Assembly (NCBI GenBank): GCA_964431965.1
Contig: CAYSLU010000005.1
Location: 1 to 64,000 of the forward strand
DNA from: CAYSLU01 sp964431965
GTDB taxonomy: Bacteria; Verrucomicrobiota; Kiritimatiellia; CAIKKV01; CAYSLU01
Length of the DNA: 64,000 bases
Direction of reading: 5' to 3'
This document shows, piece after piece, positions 25,800 through 35,002 of the stretch. The notes below the pieces were generated by a model, which saw only the letters and a program-made list of their open reading frames with translations, ran no database searches and had not been told where the DNA came from. The position numbers and the translations under genes were made by a program. Position 1 is the stretch's first letter; the number at the start of each line of letters is the position of its first letter.

Positions 25800-26039
25800 C
25801 TGCGCACCCTCCTGACCCGGCATTGTGCGCAGGCGGCCCGGGGGAATACAGGACAACATGTGGTTACCCGCCGCTGCCCCCCGGGCTCGGAGGACATGCC
25901 GCACCCGGCCCCCCGCTTCGGCTTGGCCGACATCCGGGGGGGTGCTAACTTGCGCGGTCGAGCGGTTCTCTGCCTGCGGCCAGAACACCCATGGCACATC
26001 GGCGCCGGCCAAGTCTCCCCCCCCGTCGGGGCCTCGAAC
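25800..26039. other. Intergenic spacer
   Basis: A 240-base gap between the truncated heparinase-like gene and the alpha/beta-hydrolase gene. The frame of the hydrolase stays open through it, but codon use and the peptide look non-coding. It could hold an internal promoter; none was identified. Confidence 0.35.
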
Positions 26040-27497
26040 TCATGCGATTCTCTCCGGGCGGCCGCTCCGCCAGGGGATCCGAACCATCCGCGCATCCTGT
26101 TCGGAGCTGCAGATCCGGATACGGACGGCCTCATCGGTGTTCTCGACGATCTCGCCATGGATCGGCGGCACCTCTCCGCGTGTCGGCAGCAGCAGCCAGG
26201 CAAAGGCCGTCGTCCTCCCGATGCGGGCGGTGAAGACCGAGGCCGGACTCGGCTCCCAGTTGTTGTAGCTGTGGGCGTACCAGCCCTGCATGGTCCCGTG
26301 GATGCCCGCCGGCTCCTGGCCCTTCACCGTCTCCACCGCCCAGTCGAAGCCGGCCACCGGCGCAATCCGCAGGTTGCCGACGCCGGGATCCACCGAACGC
26401 ACGGTCTGGCCCTCGATCTCGACCGTGCAGCGCGGATGCCAGTGCCAGAGCGCGTCGAGCTTGCGCGGCCGGTCCGTCTCGATCCGGTCCGCCACCACGA
26501 TGAGTTCATTCGGCAGGCACAACACGGCGCGCGTGTGGGCCGCCTTGCCCGCCAGCCGGCCGGAGTAGATCTCCTGGAAGAACTCGGCGCAGGTTCCGCG
26601 CGCGAAGGTCAGCTCCGGCGTGATGAGATAATCCTCCTCGGACACCGGCTTGTCGACCCAGCCCGGTCCCGCGGCCTGGCCGCGGTCATCAATAAGGATC
26701 ACGTTGTGCGCCACGGCCAACCCCGCATATTTCCCCTGGAAGCGGCCGTCCTCGCTCTCAAACGCATAGGTGAAACGCCCGGGATCGATCAGCAGATCGC
26801 GACCGTTCGCATAGACAGAAAGGTGCAACTTGTCGCAGTGCGAATGTCCGAAGCCCATCGGCCCGATGTCGAAGAAGGCCCAGAGGGCGTCGGCGCCCCA
26901 ACTGCTGCGCGCGATGACCTGGCCGGCCCAGGGGAAGATCAGGGACGGACCCTGCTTCGGCTTCTCGCCTTGCGCGCCGTTGGTGGCGATGTAGAGCCAA
27001 TCCGGGCGACCATACTCCTGCGCGGCCTTGATCACGCCGTCCCGGCAACTGCCGTGGTCTGAGTCGTTGTTCTGGGGCTGGCAACCGTTCGGCTGCATGG
27101 AGTAAGCGAGGTAGTTCCACATCCAGCCCTGTTCGGATTCGATGGCCTGCGCGGCCCAGATGATACGGCCCTGCGGTGTGCGCGGGATGCGGTACTGCCG
27201 CCCCATGTCGGTGTAGATGTCGGCCAGCAACAGGTCCGCCTCCCCGCCGCGGCCCCCGGGGTGGACCTCCCTCGCGCGCACCCACTTCCCGGACTCGCCG
27301 GTCCGGTAGTAATCCAGCAAAGCCCGGCAGGCCGCCGGCAGATCGCCCCGCCCCGCCGCCGCCTTCGCCTCCCGCAGCCCGGCGCGGTCGAGATCGAGCG
27401 CCTCAAACAGCGCCTGGACGCGGTCGGGATAGTGTTCCAGCACCCACTCGAGCCTGGTTTCACCCGCACAGCGGATGAAGGTGTCGTTACGGAGCAT
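26040..27497 (-). CDS. Heparinase II/III-like protein with a large internal deletion
   Basis: A 485-residue protein of the heparinase II/III-like group, which normally has an N-terminal alpha/alpha toroid and a C-terminal beta-sandwich. The C-terminal domain is intact and matches the paralogue at 55623-57656 phrase by phrase: RPDWLYIATNGAQGE, PWAGQ, WAFFDIGPMGFGHSHCDKLHLSV and DPGRFTYAF. The toroid is much shortened: the sequence jumps from WMWNYLAYSMQPN to NNDSD, where the paralogue has about 200 more residues. The deletion is in frame, so a protein is still made, but the toroid side of the active cleft is missing. It may be inactive or repurposed. A GGGAGGGAG box precedes the ATG. Confidence 0.8.
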   Translation of the reverse strand: MLRNDTFIRCAGETRLEWVLEHYPDRVQALFEALDLDRAGLREAKAAAGRGDLPAACRALLDYYRTGESGKWVRAREVHPGGRGGEADLLLADIYTDMGRQYRIPRTPQGRIIWAAQAIESEQGWMWNYLAYSMQPNGCQPQNNDSDHGSCRDGVIKAAQEYGRPDWLYIATNGAQGEKPKQGPSLIFPWAGQVIARSSWGADALWAFFDIGPMGFGHSHCDKLHLSVYANGRDLLIDPGRFTYAFESEDGRFQGKYAGLAVAHNVILIDDRGQAAGPGWVDKPVSEEDYLITPELTFARGTCAEFFQEIYSGRLAGKAAHTRAVLCLPNELIVVADRIETDRPRKLDALWHWHPRCTVEIEGQTVRSVDPGVGNLRIAPVAGFDWAVETVKGQEPAGIHGTMQGWYAHSYNNWEPSPASVFTARIGRTTAFAWLLLPTRGEVPPIHGEIVENTDEAVRIRICSSEQDARMVRIPWRSGRPERIA

Positions 27498-27542
27498 GCG
27501 CTCCCTCCCGGATTACGGAGGATTCCACTGTTGAATGGCCGG

Positions 27543-28802
27543 CTAACTCGCCGCGTCCGCCGAGCCGTAGAAGCGGTCGACGACGTCCCGGACCGTGGAG
27601 GCCCAGAGGGTCAGGTTCTCGGGTCTGTTGGCGATGGTGCTGATGTCCTTGATCACGAACTCGAGCGGCGTGCGGTGTTCGCGGCAGGCCTCGCAATAGC
27701 GGGTGATTTCCTCGCGGACGGGGGCCCGGTTGAAGGTCGTGCCGGCGACGAAGGCCGGGTTGGGCTTGGCCGCCAGGACGAAGTCGCGGCCGATCTGCTC
27801 AGCCGCCCGGACGGGGTCGGCCCACGGCGTGATGGAGACCTTCCGCAGATTCGGAAAGCGCCTCCGGAGTATGTCGATCTTTCCGTCCATGGGCTCGCAG
27901 CACCCGTAGTAGACCAGGCCGCATTCGCCAAAGATCTTCTGGTTGTAGGCGAGGTCGAACTCGTCGTGCATGGCCGGCGAGACGGAGCCGAAGATCTGCG
28001 CGGCGCAGCGGCCCCAGACGTCCTTGCGGCGGACCTTGCCCGAGAAGTCCTTTGCCGGCAGGTCGTGCGTGCAGGCGGGTGTGCAATGCAGGATGACCTG
28101 GTCGGGATCCAGCAGTCCCTGTTCCTCGTATTGCCTGAGGCTCGCCAGGGCCACCTCCATGAACCGCGCGGCGGTCTGGTGCATGAACTCGGGGCGCATG
28201 GCCAGGTCCAGGAGGAGGCTGTCCACGCCGCGGTACATGGAGATCATGTCCCAGATGCTGAACCCGAACATATGACCGTGGAGCTTGACCTCCATGAGGC
28301 CGTCGAACACGTCGCGGGCCTGGGCCAGGAGCGTCTCGGTGGCGTCGCGCCGGTAGGTGATCTCGGGGATCCGGATCCGGTCGAGGTCGGCCTCGGACTG
28401 AAGCTGATCGGAGTACTGGTGGGCGCTGATGTAGGCGCCGGTGTCGCCGCGGATCTGTACGTCCTGAACCTGGATGCCGATCCCGGTGGAGCTGACGACC
28501 TTGCCGATCCTGAAGACCGGAGGGATGACCATGTCCACCTGGAAATGATCCCACTGGTACAGGGCCCGGCGGAGGGCGCCTTCCAGCCAGTGCAGTTCAG
28601 GGGAGGCGATGCACTGAAGGGCCGGATCGCGGATCTCGCCCCAGGGCACTTCATCGATCAGCACCACGGGACGCACGACCTGGAGATCATTGCTGCAGGC
28701 GTAGCGCGCGAGTCGCTCCGCCTGGACCGGCAGGTGGGCGATCTCGCTATAGCGTCCGGCAAGCTCCCGAAGGATCCTTCTGTCGTTCGAATGCAGCGTC
28801 AT
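27543..28802 (-). CDS. UroD-like corrinoid methyltransferase-type protein
   Basis: A 419-residue member of the URO-D superfamily. The C-terminal half contains the motif GLVYYGCCEPMDGK; a cysteine at this position is the zinc ligand of the MtaA/CmuA corrinoid:cofactor methyltransferase branch, and ILHCTPACTHDLP supplies further His/Cys residues. This points to methyl transfer rather than heme synthesis. GGAGAGG precedes the ATG at 28802. It is the first gene of a set running to 22555, followed after 45 bases by the heparinase-like gene. Substrate and corrinoid partner are unknown. Confidence 0.85.
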   Translation of the reverse strand: MTLHSNDRRILRELAGRYSEIAHLPVQAERLARYACSNDLQVVRPVVLIDEVPWGEIRDPALQCIASPELHWLEGALRRALYQWDHFQVDMVIPPVFRIGKVVSSTGIGIQVQDVQIRGDTGAYISAHQYSDQLQSEADLDRIRIPEITYRRDATETLLAQARDVFDGLMEVKLHGHMFGFSIWDMISMYRGVDSLLLDLAMRPEFMHQTAARFMEVALASLRQYEEQGLLDPDQVILHCTPACTHDLPAKDFSGKVRRKDVWGRCAAQIFGSVSPAMHDEFDLAYNQKIFGECGLVYYGCCEPMDGKIDILRRRFPNLRKVSITPWADPVRAAEQIGRDFVLAAKPNPAFVAGTTFNRAPVREEITRYCEACREHRTPLEFVIKDISTIANRPENLTLWASTVRDVVDRFYGSADAAS

Positions 28803-28957
28803 CTGTCCTCTCCATGATCTTCTGCCTGCTGGTCTCTACCACGGTTGACGGTTGCTGACGAGGACTAGCCGCCCCCGCGGGATGCGGAACGCGAAGGTCT
28901 CGTGACCCGTATGTCGGATGCGGCTACCGTGACCGACCGAACGCGAACGCTCGTGCA

Positions 28958-28988
28958 GGAGCGGCTGCCGCCGTCGGGCAGCCGCTCC
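28958..28988 (-). terminator. Strong hairpin after the 1000-residue secreted protein gene
   Basis: GGAGCGGCTGCC, a seven-base loop and GGCAGCCGCTCC form a perfect 12-bp GC-rich stem about 30 bases beyond the stop of the minus-strand gene ending at 29019. No T-tract follows on that strand, so termination by this hairpin alone is uncertain. Confidence 0.5.
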
Positions 28989-29018
28989 GGAGCCAGCCGC
29001 ACTCGCGCCGTCGGCGGG

Positions 29019-32000
29019 TCACTTCGGCAGCAGGATGTAATCCGCCCACTCGAGGTCGGTGGTCACGGTCGCGACGCCGTCCTTGAACTCGACCGGCACC
29101 GTCTTGCCGGCCTGGACCGAACGCGCCTCCTTCGGCTTGGCCGGCAGCCGTACCGTGACCTGCAAGTTTGTGACCGGCTTGTCCGTCCAGTTCGCCAGCG
29201 TCAGCACCGAGCCCTTGGGGCCGTCCATCATGATGGCCTCGACGAACGGGTTGCCGCAGACCGCCGGCTCTTCGACCGGCTTGGCGTCCACTCCGAGCCG
29301 CGCCAGCTTGCCGGCCGCGGGATCGAACGCCGTCGGCGTCACGGGGCAGCGGTTTCCGCCGCGCGCGAAGGGTTGCACGGGCAGCCCCGTCTTCATGTAG
29401 GCGCAGCCTGCCAGCGTGCCCACCGCGAACGCCTTGCCCTTGCCCAGTTCGCGCACCGTCACTGCGGGCTTGCCGTCCGCCCACTTGCCCAGCACGGTGG
29501 CCTCGGCCGGCGCCAGCGTCTGCTTCAGGCCGACCGCCGGAATCGTCGCACCGTCAAAGGTCACGGCGCCGATCGGCGGCGCTACGGGCAGCTCCAGCGT
29601 CGAGCGGATCACCGCCAGGTTCTTCGCGGTGTCCGCCGACTTCAGGCCCAGCACCTTGAGCAGAGCCGCGTCGGGCTCGTTGAACTCGTTGTAGAGGCCG
29701 AGCCCGCCGGAGGCGTACAGGACGCCGCCCGCCTTGACCCACGCCTCCAGCTTGGCCGGCACGCGATGGTCGATCCACTCGCCCGACACATGGACGACGT
29801 CGTACTTCGACAGGATGCTGTCGAGCGCGATGTCGTCCTCGGTGATGAGGTCCACCCGGTGCTGCCCGTGCAGCAGCGCCAGGTAGAGCATCTGAGCCTC
29901 CACCCGCCCCAGGGTCTGCTGGATCGTGGCCTGGGCGTTCTTGCAGTTCGCCATGATCGCGTCCTGCGCCTTGGGGACCTGCGCCAACCGTTCGTTGTGG
30001 TCGGTGGCTTTGCTGAGCAGGACCGCCACGCGACCCGGCCGCACCGCCGCGCCGACGAGGAGCGCTTCCGCCTCGGCGGTGTCGTAGATCGACTCGTGGA
30101 TGACCCGGTAGGTGTCCGTGTACCCCCAGGCCACGGAGTTCTCCGTGAACCGTTCGGGCGGGGCCACCCAGAAATTGTCGATATGGTTCACGCCGGCGCC
30201 GGGCGCGTAGATCATGCTGCGCCGCAGGAAATCGGCCCGCTGGCCCGGCGCGTGCGGCATCACGTAGAAGTGGATCTTCTGCTTGTTGTACTTCACCGCG
30301 CAGCGCACGGTGGAGAGCATCCAGGAGATCATCTGCGGGGGCATCGGCACGCTGAACAGGTAGTCCTCGGCCCAGTACATCGTCATGCCGTTGTGCTTGA
30401 AGATGTCGACCCACTGGTAGATGGGGCCATAGTACATCGGCATCCCGTGCGGCGAGTAGTTGGCGCCCGTCTCCACCTGCGGACCGAGCAGCGCCTTGGC
30501 TTGCGCCGTCAGGTCACGGTAGTAACCGAAGCGCTCCTCCTCGTTGAAGGTCTGTGCATACCAGCTCACGCGGCGATTCGCGGCCCGGTCAGCCAGCTTC
30601 GCCTCCTGGGGGTTTACGCCTCCGAGATCGGCGGCCGTGACGCCCCGCGTCTTGAGCCACGCCGTGAACTTCGCCTGCATCGCCGGATCCTTCCAGGCGA
30701 TCTCGCCAAGATGGATCTCGTCGCCAAAGCTCATCACCTTGAACGCCTTCTTCTCGGCCTCGGGCAGTCTGCCGACATAGGACTTCAGCTCGTCCGGACT
30801 GTGGCAGTGCTGGTGATAGCCGTCGATGGGCGCGTGCGCGTAGGCATCGGGCAGCAGCGTGTTGTACCCGAGCGCGTCCTTGAACGCCGCGACCCAGGGC
30901 CGCTCCATCGCCATGAAGGCGCCGTAGTATAGGATCGACTGCGGCTTGCGCCCGTTGTTGCGGGTACGCCACTCCTTCTTGGCGAGGCGGCCTAGTTCCT
31001 CGGCGCGCGCCTGGCTGGCGAAGATGGTGCGCGTCTTGTTCCAGGCGATGTCCAGCGGCACCATGAAGGTCTCGCCGTTCGGCAGCTTGATCGCGCCGGC
31101 TGCATCCTTGCCCGCCGCGTCGCGTGCGGCTTCGATCTCGATCGGGCCGGAGGCATTCGCCAGCGAGACATCGATTCCCTCGTCGTGCACCAGGCGGCAG
31201 AAGGGGGCGATGTTGACCCACGGGCTCCACTGGCCCGGCGCCACGTCGGCATTCTCGGGGATCGCCGTCTGGCGTCCGCCGTAGTTCGGCTGGTAGTGGC
31301 CGGTCGGCGTTCGCAGCTTCAGCCGGGCCGGTGCGGACGAACTATTCTTGAAGCGGACGAAGAGACGCGTCTGGGCCAGGGCTTCAACGGTGAACGGCGA
31401 AGCCACGGCATAGGGCTTGAACCCCTGGTAGGTGTCGCCCGGCTCCGTGGTCAGCACCACGAAGTCGATAAACCGGCAGCCGGCCGGCGCCGGGTTCTCC
31501 ACGGTGGTCAGCCGGATCTCGGCTGGTCCGGCCGCCAGCGGGATCAGGGTCTTCGGCGCCTCGGCGGCATCGTGGTCTACGCCCCAGAACCACCAGAGTT
31601 CGTCGCTGACGCCGCTGAAGCTCCAGAGCCGGTCGGTGCCCTTCTTCCCGTAGACATGCTCGAAGACCTTCTTGCCCTTCTGGAGCACCTCGATCTTGTG
31701 GAGGTAGTTGAAGTAGGGCGGCGCCTGGTACTTGCTCCACACCCGGTAGGAGCCCGCGACCGGAACCGAAACCGTCTGCACGGCCACGGCGTCCTTGCTG
31801 TCCGCCGGAGCGCCGAGGCAGCCGCCTTGCGTCAGCCACATGCCCCCGTAGCTGTGCGAGGCGTAGCTGTCGTCCATGTGCGTGACGGACCAGCCCGGCC
31901 CCTGGGGCTTGAAGAACTCGCCCTCCGCCACCACCACCTGCGCCGTCGTCACCTCCGCCGCCATCGTCAGGCGACTGCCGATCACGAGCGCCATGAACGC

Positions 32001-32054
32001 CGCCGCTGCTGCCCGAACTCCCGCCATGTGCCGTCTGGTCTCTCTCGTCTTCAT
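29019..32054 (-). CDS. Large secreted glycosidase-like protein
   Basis: The ATG at 32054 has GGAG nine bases upstream. The 1011-residue product has a signal peptide (MKTRETRRHMAGVR, then an Ala-rich core, cleavage near TMAA-EV). The first ~200 mature residues form a carbohydrate-binding-like beta-sandwich (GSYRVWSKYQAPPYFNYLHK; IRLTTVENP). A central barrel follows (SFGDEIHLGEIAW; NGMTMYWAEDYLFSVP), then a flavodoxin-like segment reminiscent of the GH42 trimerisation domain (KYDVVHVSGEWIDHRVPAKL) and a final small beta-domain. Overall architecture resembles clan-A beta-galactosidase-type enzymes, but I cannot name a family. It is transcribed alone. Confidence 0.8.
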   Translation of the reverse strand: MKTRETRRHMAGVRAAAAAFMALVIGSRLTMAAEVTTAQVVVAEGEFFKPQGPGWSVTHMDDSYASHSYGGMWLTQGGCLGAPADSKDAVAVQTVSVPVAGSYRVWSKYQAPPYFNYLHKIEVLQKGKKVFEHVYGKKGTDRLWSFSGVSDELWWFWGVDHDAAEAPKTLIPLAAGPAEIRLTTVENPAPAGCRFIDFVVLTTEPGDTYQGFKPYAVASPFTVEALAQTRLFVRFKNSSSAPARLKLRTPTGHYQPNYGGRQTAIPENADVAPGQWSPWVNIAPFCRLVHDEGIDVSLANASGPIEIEAARDAAGKDAAGAIKLPNGETFMVPLDIAWNKTRTIFASQARAEELGRLAKKEWRTRNNGRKPQSILYYGAFMAMERPWVAAFKDALGYNTLLPDAYAHAPIDGYHQHCHSPDELKSYVGRLPEAEKKAFKVMSFGDEIHLGEIAWKDPAMQAKFTAWLKTRGVTAADLGGVNPQEAKLADRAANRRVSWYAQTFNEEERFGYYRDLTAQAKALLGPQVETGANYSPHGMPMYYGPIYQWVDIFKHNGMTMYWAEDYLFSVPMPPQMISWMLSTVRCAVKYNKQKIHFYVMPHAPGQRADFLRRSMIYAPGAGVNHIDNFWVAPPERFTENSVAWGYTDTYRVIHESIYDTAEAEALLVGAAVRPGRVAVLLSKATDHNERLAQVPKAQDAIMANCKNAQATIQQTLGRVEAQMLYLALLHGQHRVDLITEDDIALDSILSKYDVVHVSGEWIDHRVPAKLEAWVKAGGVLYASGGLGLYNEFNEPDAALLKVLGLKSADTAKNLAVIRSTLELPVAPPIGAVTFDGATIPAVGLKQTLAPAEATVLGKWADGKPAVTVRELGKGKAFAVGTLAGCAYMKTGLPVQPFARGGNRCPVTPTAFDPAAGKLARLGVDAKPVEEPAVCGNPFVEAIMMDGPKGSVLTLANWTDKPVTNLQVTVRLPAKPKEARSVQAGKTVPVEFKDGVATVTTDLEWADYILLPK

Positions 32055-32558
32055 CCGTATGTCTCCTGCCATCGATTGAGCGCTTCGGGCCATGCCCGTC
32101 GCAGCTGCACGGCCTGCAGCATGCCGTGCGATGCCTTATCCCCTGCTTGCGGAATCACAGGCCGCAAGCCGACTCGCTCCTCCATATGCGCTATCACGGC
32201 CTTGTTTCGTACGTGACGCCGCAAACCCGCCTGTCAACCGCAGCCCCTGGGTAAGGTACAGACCACCTAACCTCTTGCTGGGGAGAGTCTTCCTCGACGT
32301 TTGGGCCGGACGGTCTCTGCCTTCCTTCGGCAGGCGGGCGGCGAGGCCGTCTGCCGCCTGTGCTTGGGGTCAGGGAGACAAGGCATCCATGTCACAGCGC
32401 AATCCCCGGCAGGAACGGCGGTGCCGCGTCGGCCGGATCTGTGCGCTGGAGCCCCAGTAACACGCTCCAGGCCTGGCCCTTGTTGGCACCCAGCGCCAAG
32501 GCCAGGTCGTGACCGATATGGACATACCCATGGGCACATCTCCGTGTTGGTCATGGAT
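32055..32558. other. About 500-base gene-free region
   Basis: It holds the promoter side of the large secreted protein gene and the end of the sialidase-like gene. Open frames on both strands have no recognisable protein. A minus-strand phrase HIGHDLALALGANKGQAWSV is protein-like but follows a stop and ends after about 40 codons, so it could be debris. No REP unit or T-tract hairpin was found. Confidence 0.4.
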
Positions 32559-33893
32559 TCACCCTGGCAGCCTAGTGTCGTCCAGCAACGCATCGGGCAC
32601 TTCGTTGATGCGAAGCTGGCATGTCTTGTTCGCGTAGGCTACGAAGTTGCGGCTGCCGAAGCGGTAGAACTGCGGGTAGCCGATCTCGAAATCCTTGAAC
32701 GGTCCGCCCGGCAAGCCGTCGTTATAGATGAGCACCTTGGGCTTGCTGAAGTACAGCCCCGCGTTTTCCGTCACACCCGAGGACTCGCGGCCCACGGCGA
32801 TCCACAGCGGATCGCGCGGGTACCACCCGCCTCCTTCCGGCTTGACGTTGTGGAAGAGAAACACGAAGCGCCCGTCCGGCAGCTTGCTCATCAAGCACGG
32901 CGCGCAGGGCTGGTCGAACGGCTCGCCGCCGGGGCAGAGCCGCAGGACGACCGGCTTGCTCCAGGTGGCGCCGCGGTCGGCGCTGATGCTGTAGAACGGA
33001 TGCCCGAGCCGAGAGCGGAAGACGCACAGCAGGCGTCCGCCGGAAAGCCCGGCCAGCGTGCCTTCCTGGCCGAAGTGGCGATCCGTTCCGGGGTAGGGGA
33101 CCCAGAGGCCCTCGGATCGCTCCGGCAGGAAGCGGAACTCGAGCTTCGACGGATCGGCCTCGGTGCGGATGTTGCTGAGTTCGATGAAGAACACCTCGGT
33201 GCACCAGTCGTTGGGGCTACCGCCCTGCTCGTTGGCGGGCCTGGTCGCCGGGTCGGCACCCGGTTCCGGCTGCCACACGTTGCGCTCATCGAGCCGCCAG
33301 CCTTTCGGGTAGAGACTGGAGCGGCGAATCTTGGCGTAGGTCATAAGAACCTGGCCGGTGGGCAGGAGGCGCGGCTGGCCGAAGTTCCAGCCATGGAGGT
33401 CGCCGGTCGCGTCGTCCATGGAAGTCCTCGGCACGCCGACCCGGAAGCGGTCCGACCACGTCCGTCCATCGTCGTCGGAGCACCTGAAGAAGATGTCGCC
33501 GGCGTCGCGCAGCGGCACGCCGTTGATGTTGTACCAGTAGAACAGGTAGACGCGGCCGGTGTGCGGCACGACATACGAGAAGATCCAGGCCGGCACGCGG
33601 TAGCCCGGGGCTGAGGCCTCGATCACGATCTCCGAGTCCCATGTGCGCCCGTCGTCGAGGCTGCGGGCTGCGACGACGCGCTGATCGGGGTTCGACTCGT
33701 AGCCGCCCTGAGTCCAGCAGGCGATCCAGGTTTTCCTGGGCGTCACGCAGAGCTGCACCTGGTAGTTGAACCAGGTCGGGCCCGGCTGGCCGTCGATGAT
33801 GACGCCATAGGCATTGGCGGCGTCCATCGAGGCAGGATGAAGAAGCTCCGGGGTGACCCGCGGTGAAACGGATTGTCCTTCAGCGAATGGCAT
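32559..33893 (-). CDS. Sialidase-like BNR/Asp-box protein
   Basis: A 444-residue beta-propeller protein; GGAGGAG lies seven bases before the ATG at 33893. Three Asp boxes are present: SLDDGRTW (78-85), SDDDGRTW (139-146) and SADRGATW (about 320). Other strand pairs such as GDLHGWNFGQPRLLPTGQVLMTY fit the GH33/exo-sialidase-like PVC family. No signal peptide is seen. An arginine triad like that of true sialidases cannot be confirmed, so the enzyme may act on other acidic or neutral sugars. The upstream toroid gene ends two bases before this start. Confidence 0.82.
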   Translation of the reverse strand: MPFAEGQSVSPRVTPELLHPASMDAANAYGVIIDGQPGPTWFNYQVQLCVTPRKTWIACWTQGGYESNPDQRVVAARSLDDGRTWDSEIVIEASAPGYRVPAWIFSYVVPHTGRVYLFYWYNINGVPLRDAGDIFFRCSDDDGRTWSDRFRVGVPRTSMDDATGDLHGWNFGQPRLLPTGQVLMTYAKIRRSSLYPKGWRLDERNVWQPEPGADPATRPANEQGGSPNDWCTEVFFIELSNIRTEADPSKLEFRFLPERSEGLWVPYPGTDRHFGQEGTLAGLSGGRLLCVFRSRLGHPFYSISADRGATWSKPVVLRLCPGGEPFDQPCAPCLMSKLPDGRFVFLFHNVKPEGGGWYPRDPLWIAVGRESSGVTENAGLYFSKPKVLIYNDGLPGGPFKDFEIGYPQFYRFGSRNFVAYANKTCQLRINEVPDALLDDTRLPG

Positions 33894-33895
33894 GG

Positions 33896-35002
33896 TTACG
33901 CTCCTCCCACACCGCCCCAAAACTGCATCCCCGGACATCGCACGAATTGCCACGGCACCCGCCCCAACGCATGCCCCGGCAGCGCCTTGCCAATCAGGGC
34001 CAGCGACAGCAGCCGGAACCAGGTCGGGAACATCGCGCCCTGGCCAGCCTCGCCGCGCAACGCCGGGTGTCCATACTCAAACGGCTGGTCCCGGATGAAC
34101 ATAAAGCCGCCATCCGGCATCCGGTTGGTCAGCACCCAGTCAGCCGCTCTCGCCAGCGCCGTCTCGATGTCGGCGCGGCGGTAATCGGTGAGCTGCATCA
34201 TCCGGCAGAGCGGGTCGATCGAGTCAATGTCCTCGCAGGCACTGCTCATGGACGGCTCCGCCCGATTGTGGACACCCCAGCCGAAACCGCCGCGCGGGTT
34301 CTGCGTGGCCAGTACGGTGTCGATGGCCCGCTCCAGGTGCGGGAGCGGCACGCCATCATAGAAGAGCAGCGGCCACCAATGGTAGGCCGCCTGAACGGCG
34401 TGACTGCGCCAGATCGGGTCGCTCGCGTCCACGGCGCCCCAGACGCCGGTCGTCGGGTTGACGTGATGCGCGGCCAGCCACTCCAGTAGAACCGCCGTTG
34501 CCTGGCCGGCCCGCGCATCGTCATGGAAATCACGGACGTACTGGAGCAGCACGCCGACGTTCATGACCTCGTTGCCGGTCCAGGCAACCTGCCTGCCCCA
34601 ATCGCGCGCCGCCAGCCAGCGCACCAGCGCGTCCGGATCGCGCCAGGGGTCGAGCCAGCGCAAGGGCTTCTCCGCCACCGCGCCCAAGCAGGCCAGAGCC
34701 GCGACGACGTGGCAGGTGAGGTGAGGCCGACCGCACCAGAGGGGGTCGTCTTTGTACCAGCCCTGATCGAAGATGACGGGATCGCGGAACAGGCCGTCGT
34801 CGTCCTGGTGGGAGAGCAGGTAGGTGATCCACTCGGCACACTCAGAGTCCGGCAGCCTGTCCATGTCGCCCAGCAGATGCCGCGCCATGGCGGCGTAGCA
34901 CGAGGAGTAGAGCGTGGGCCCGGAGCTGACGGCCGAGTAGCGGTAGCGCCCCGGCCGGTCGCCCCGGTGCGCGGCAACAAACGCAAGCGTCTCACGAATC
35001 AC
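33896..35002 (-). CDS. Alpha/alpha-toroid protein of the terpenoid-cyclase/prenyltransferase fold
   Basis: I favour the GTG at 35002 (GGGAGG six bases upstream), giving 368 residues; an ATG at 35089 is possible but lies deep inside the transposase gene. Repeated motifs of the QW/prenyltransferase toroid are visible: SHQDDDGLFRDP, NPTTGVWGAVD, TQNPRGGFGWG and NRMPDGGFMF, each followed by a helix pair. In PVC loci such toroids are usually uncharacterised glycan-related proteins, not triterpene cyclases; the acidic DxDD or DCTAE motifs are absent. It ends two bases before the sialidase-like gene, so they are co-transcribed. Its 5' end abuts a RAYT insertion, so it may have lost its original start. 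Confidence 0.7.
   Translation of the reverse strand: MIRETLAFVAAHRGDRPGRYRYSAVSSGPTLYSSCYAAMARHLLGDMDRLPDSECAEWITYLLSHQDDDGLFRDPVIFDQGWYKDDPLWCGRPHLTCHVVAALACLGAVAEKPLRWLDPWRDPDALVRWLAARDWGRQVAWTGNEVMNVGVLLQYVRDFHDDARAGQATAVLLEWLAAHHVNPTTGVWGAVDASDPIWRSHAVQAAYHWWPLLFYDGVPLPHLERAIDTVLATQNPRGGFGWGVHNRAEPSMSSACEDIDSIDPLCRMMQLTDYRRADIETALARAADWVLTNRMPDGGFMFIRDQPFEYGHPALRGEAGQGAMFPTWFRLLSLALIGKALPGHALGRVPWQFVRCPGMQFWGGVGGA

Noticed and set aside
32092..32460. Plus-strand 122-codon frame in the 32 kb gap
   Set aside because: No ribosome-binding site and no recognisable domain; the composition is that of random GC-rich DNA.
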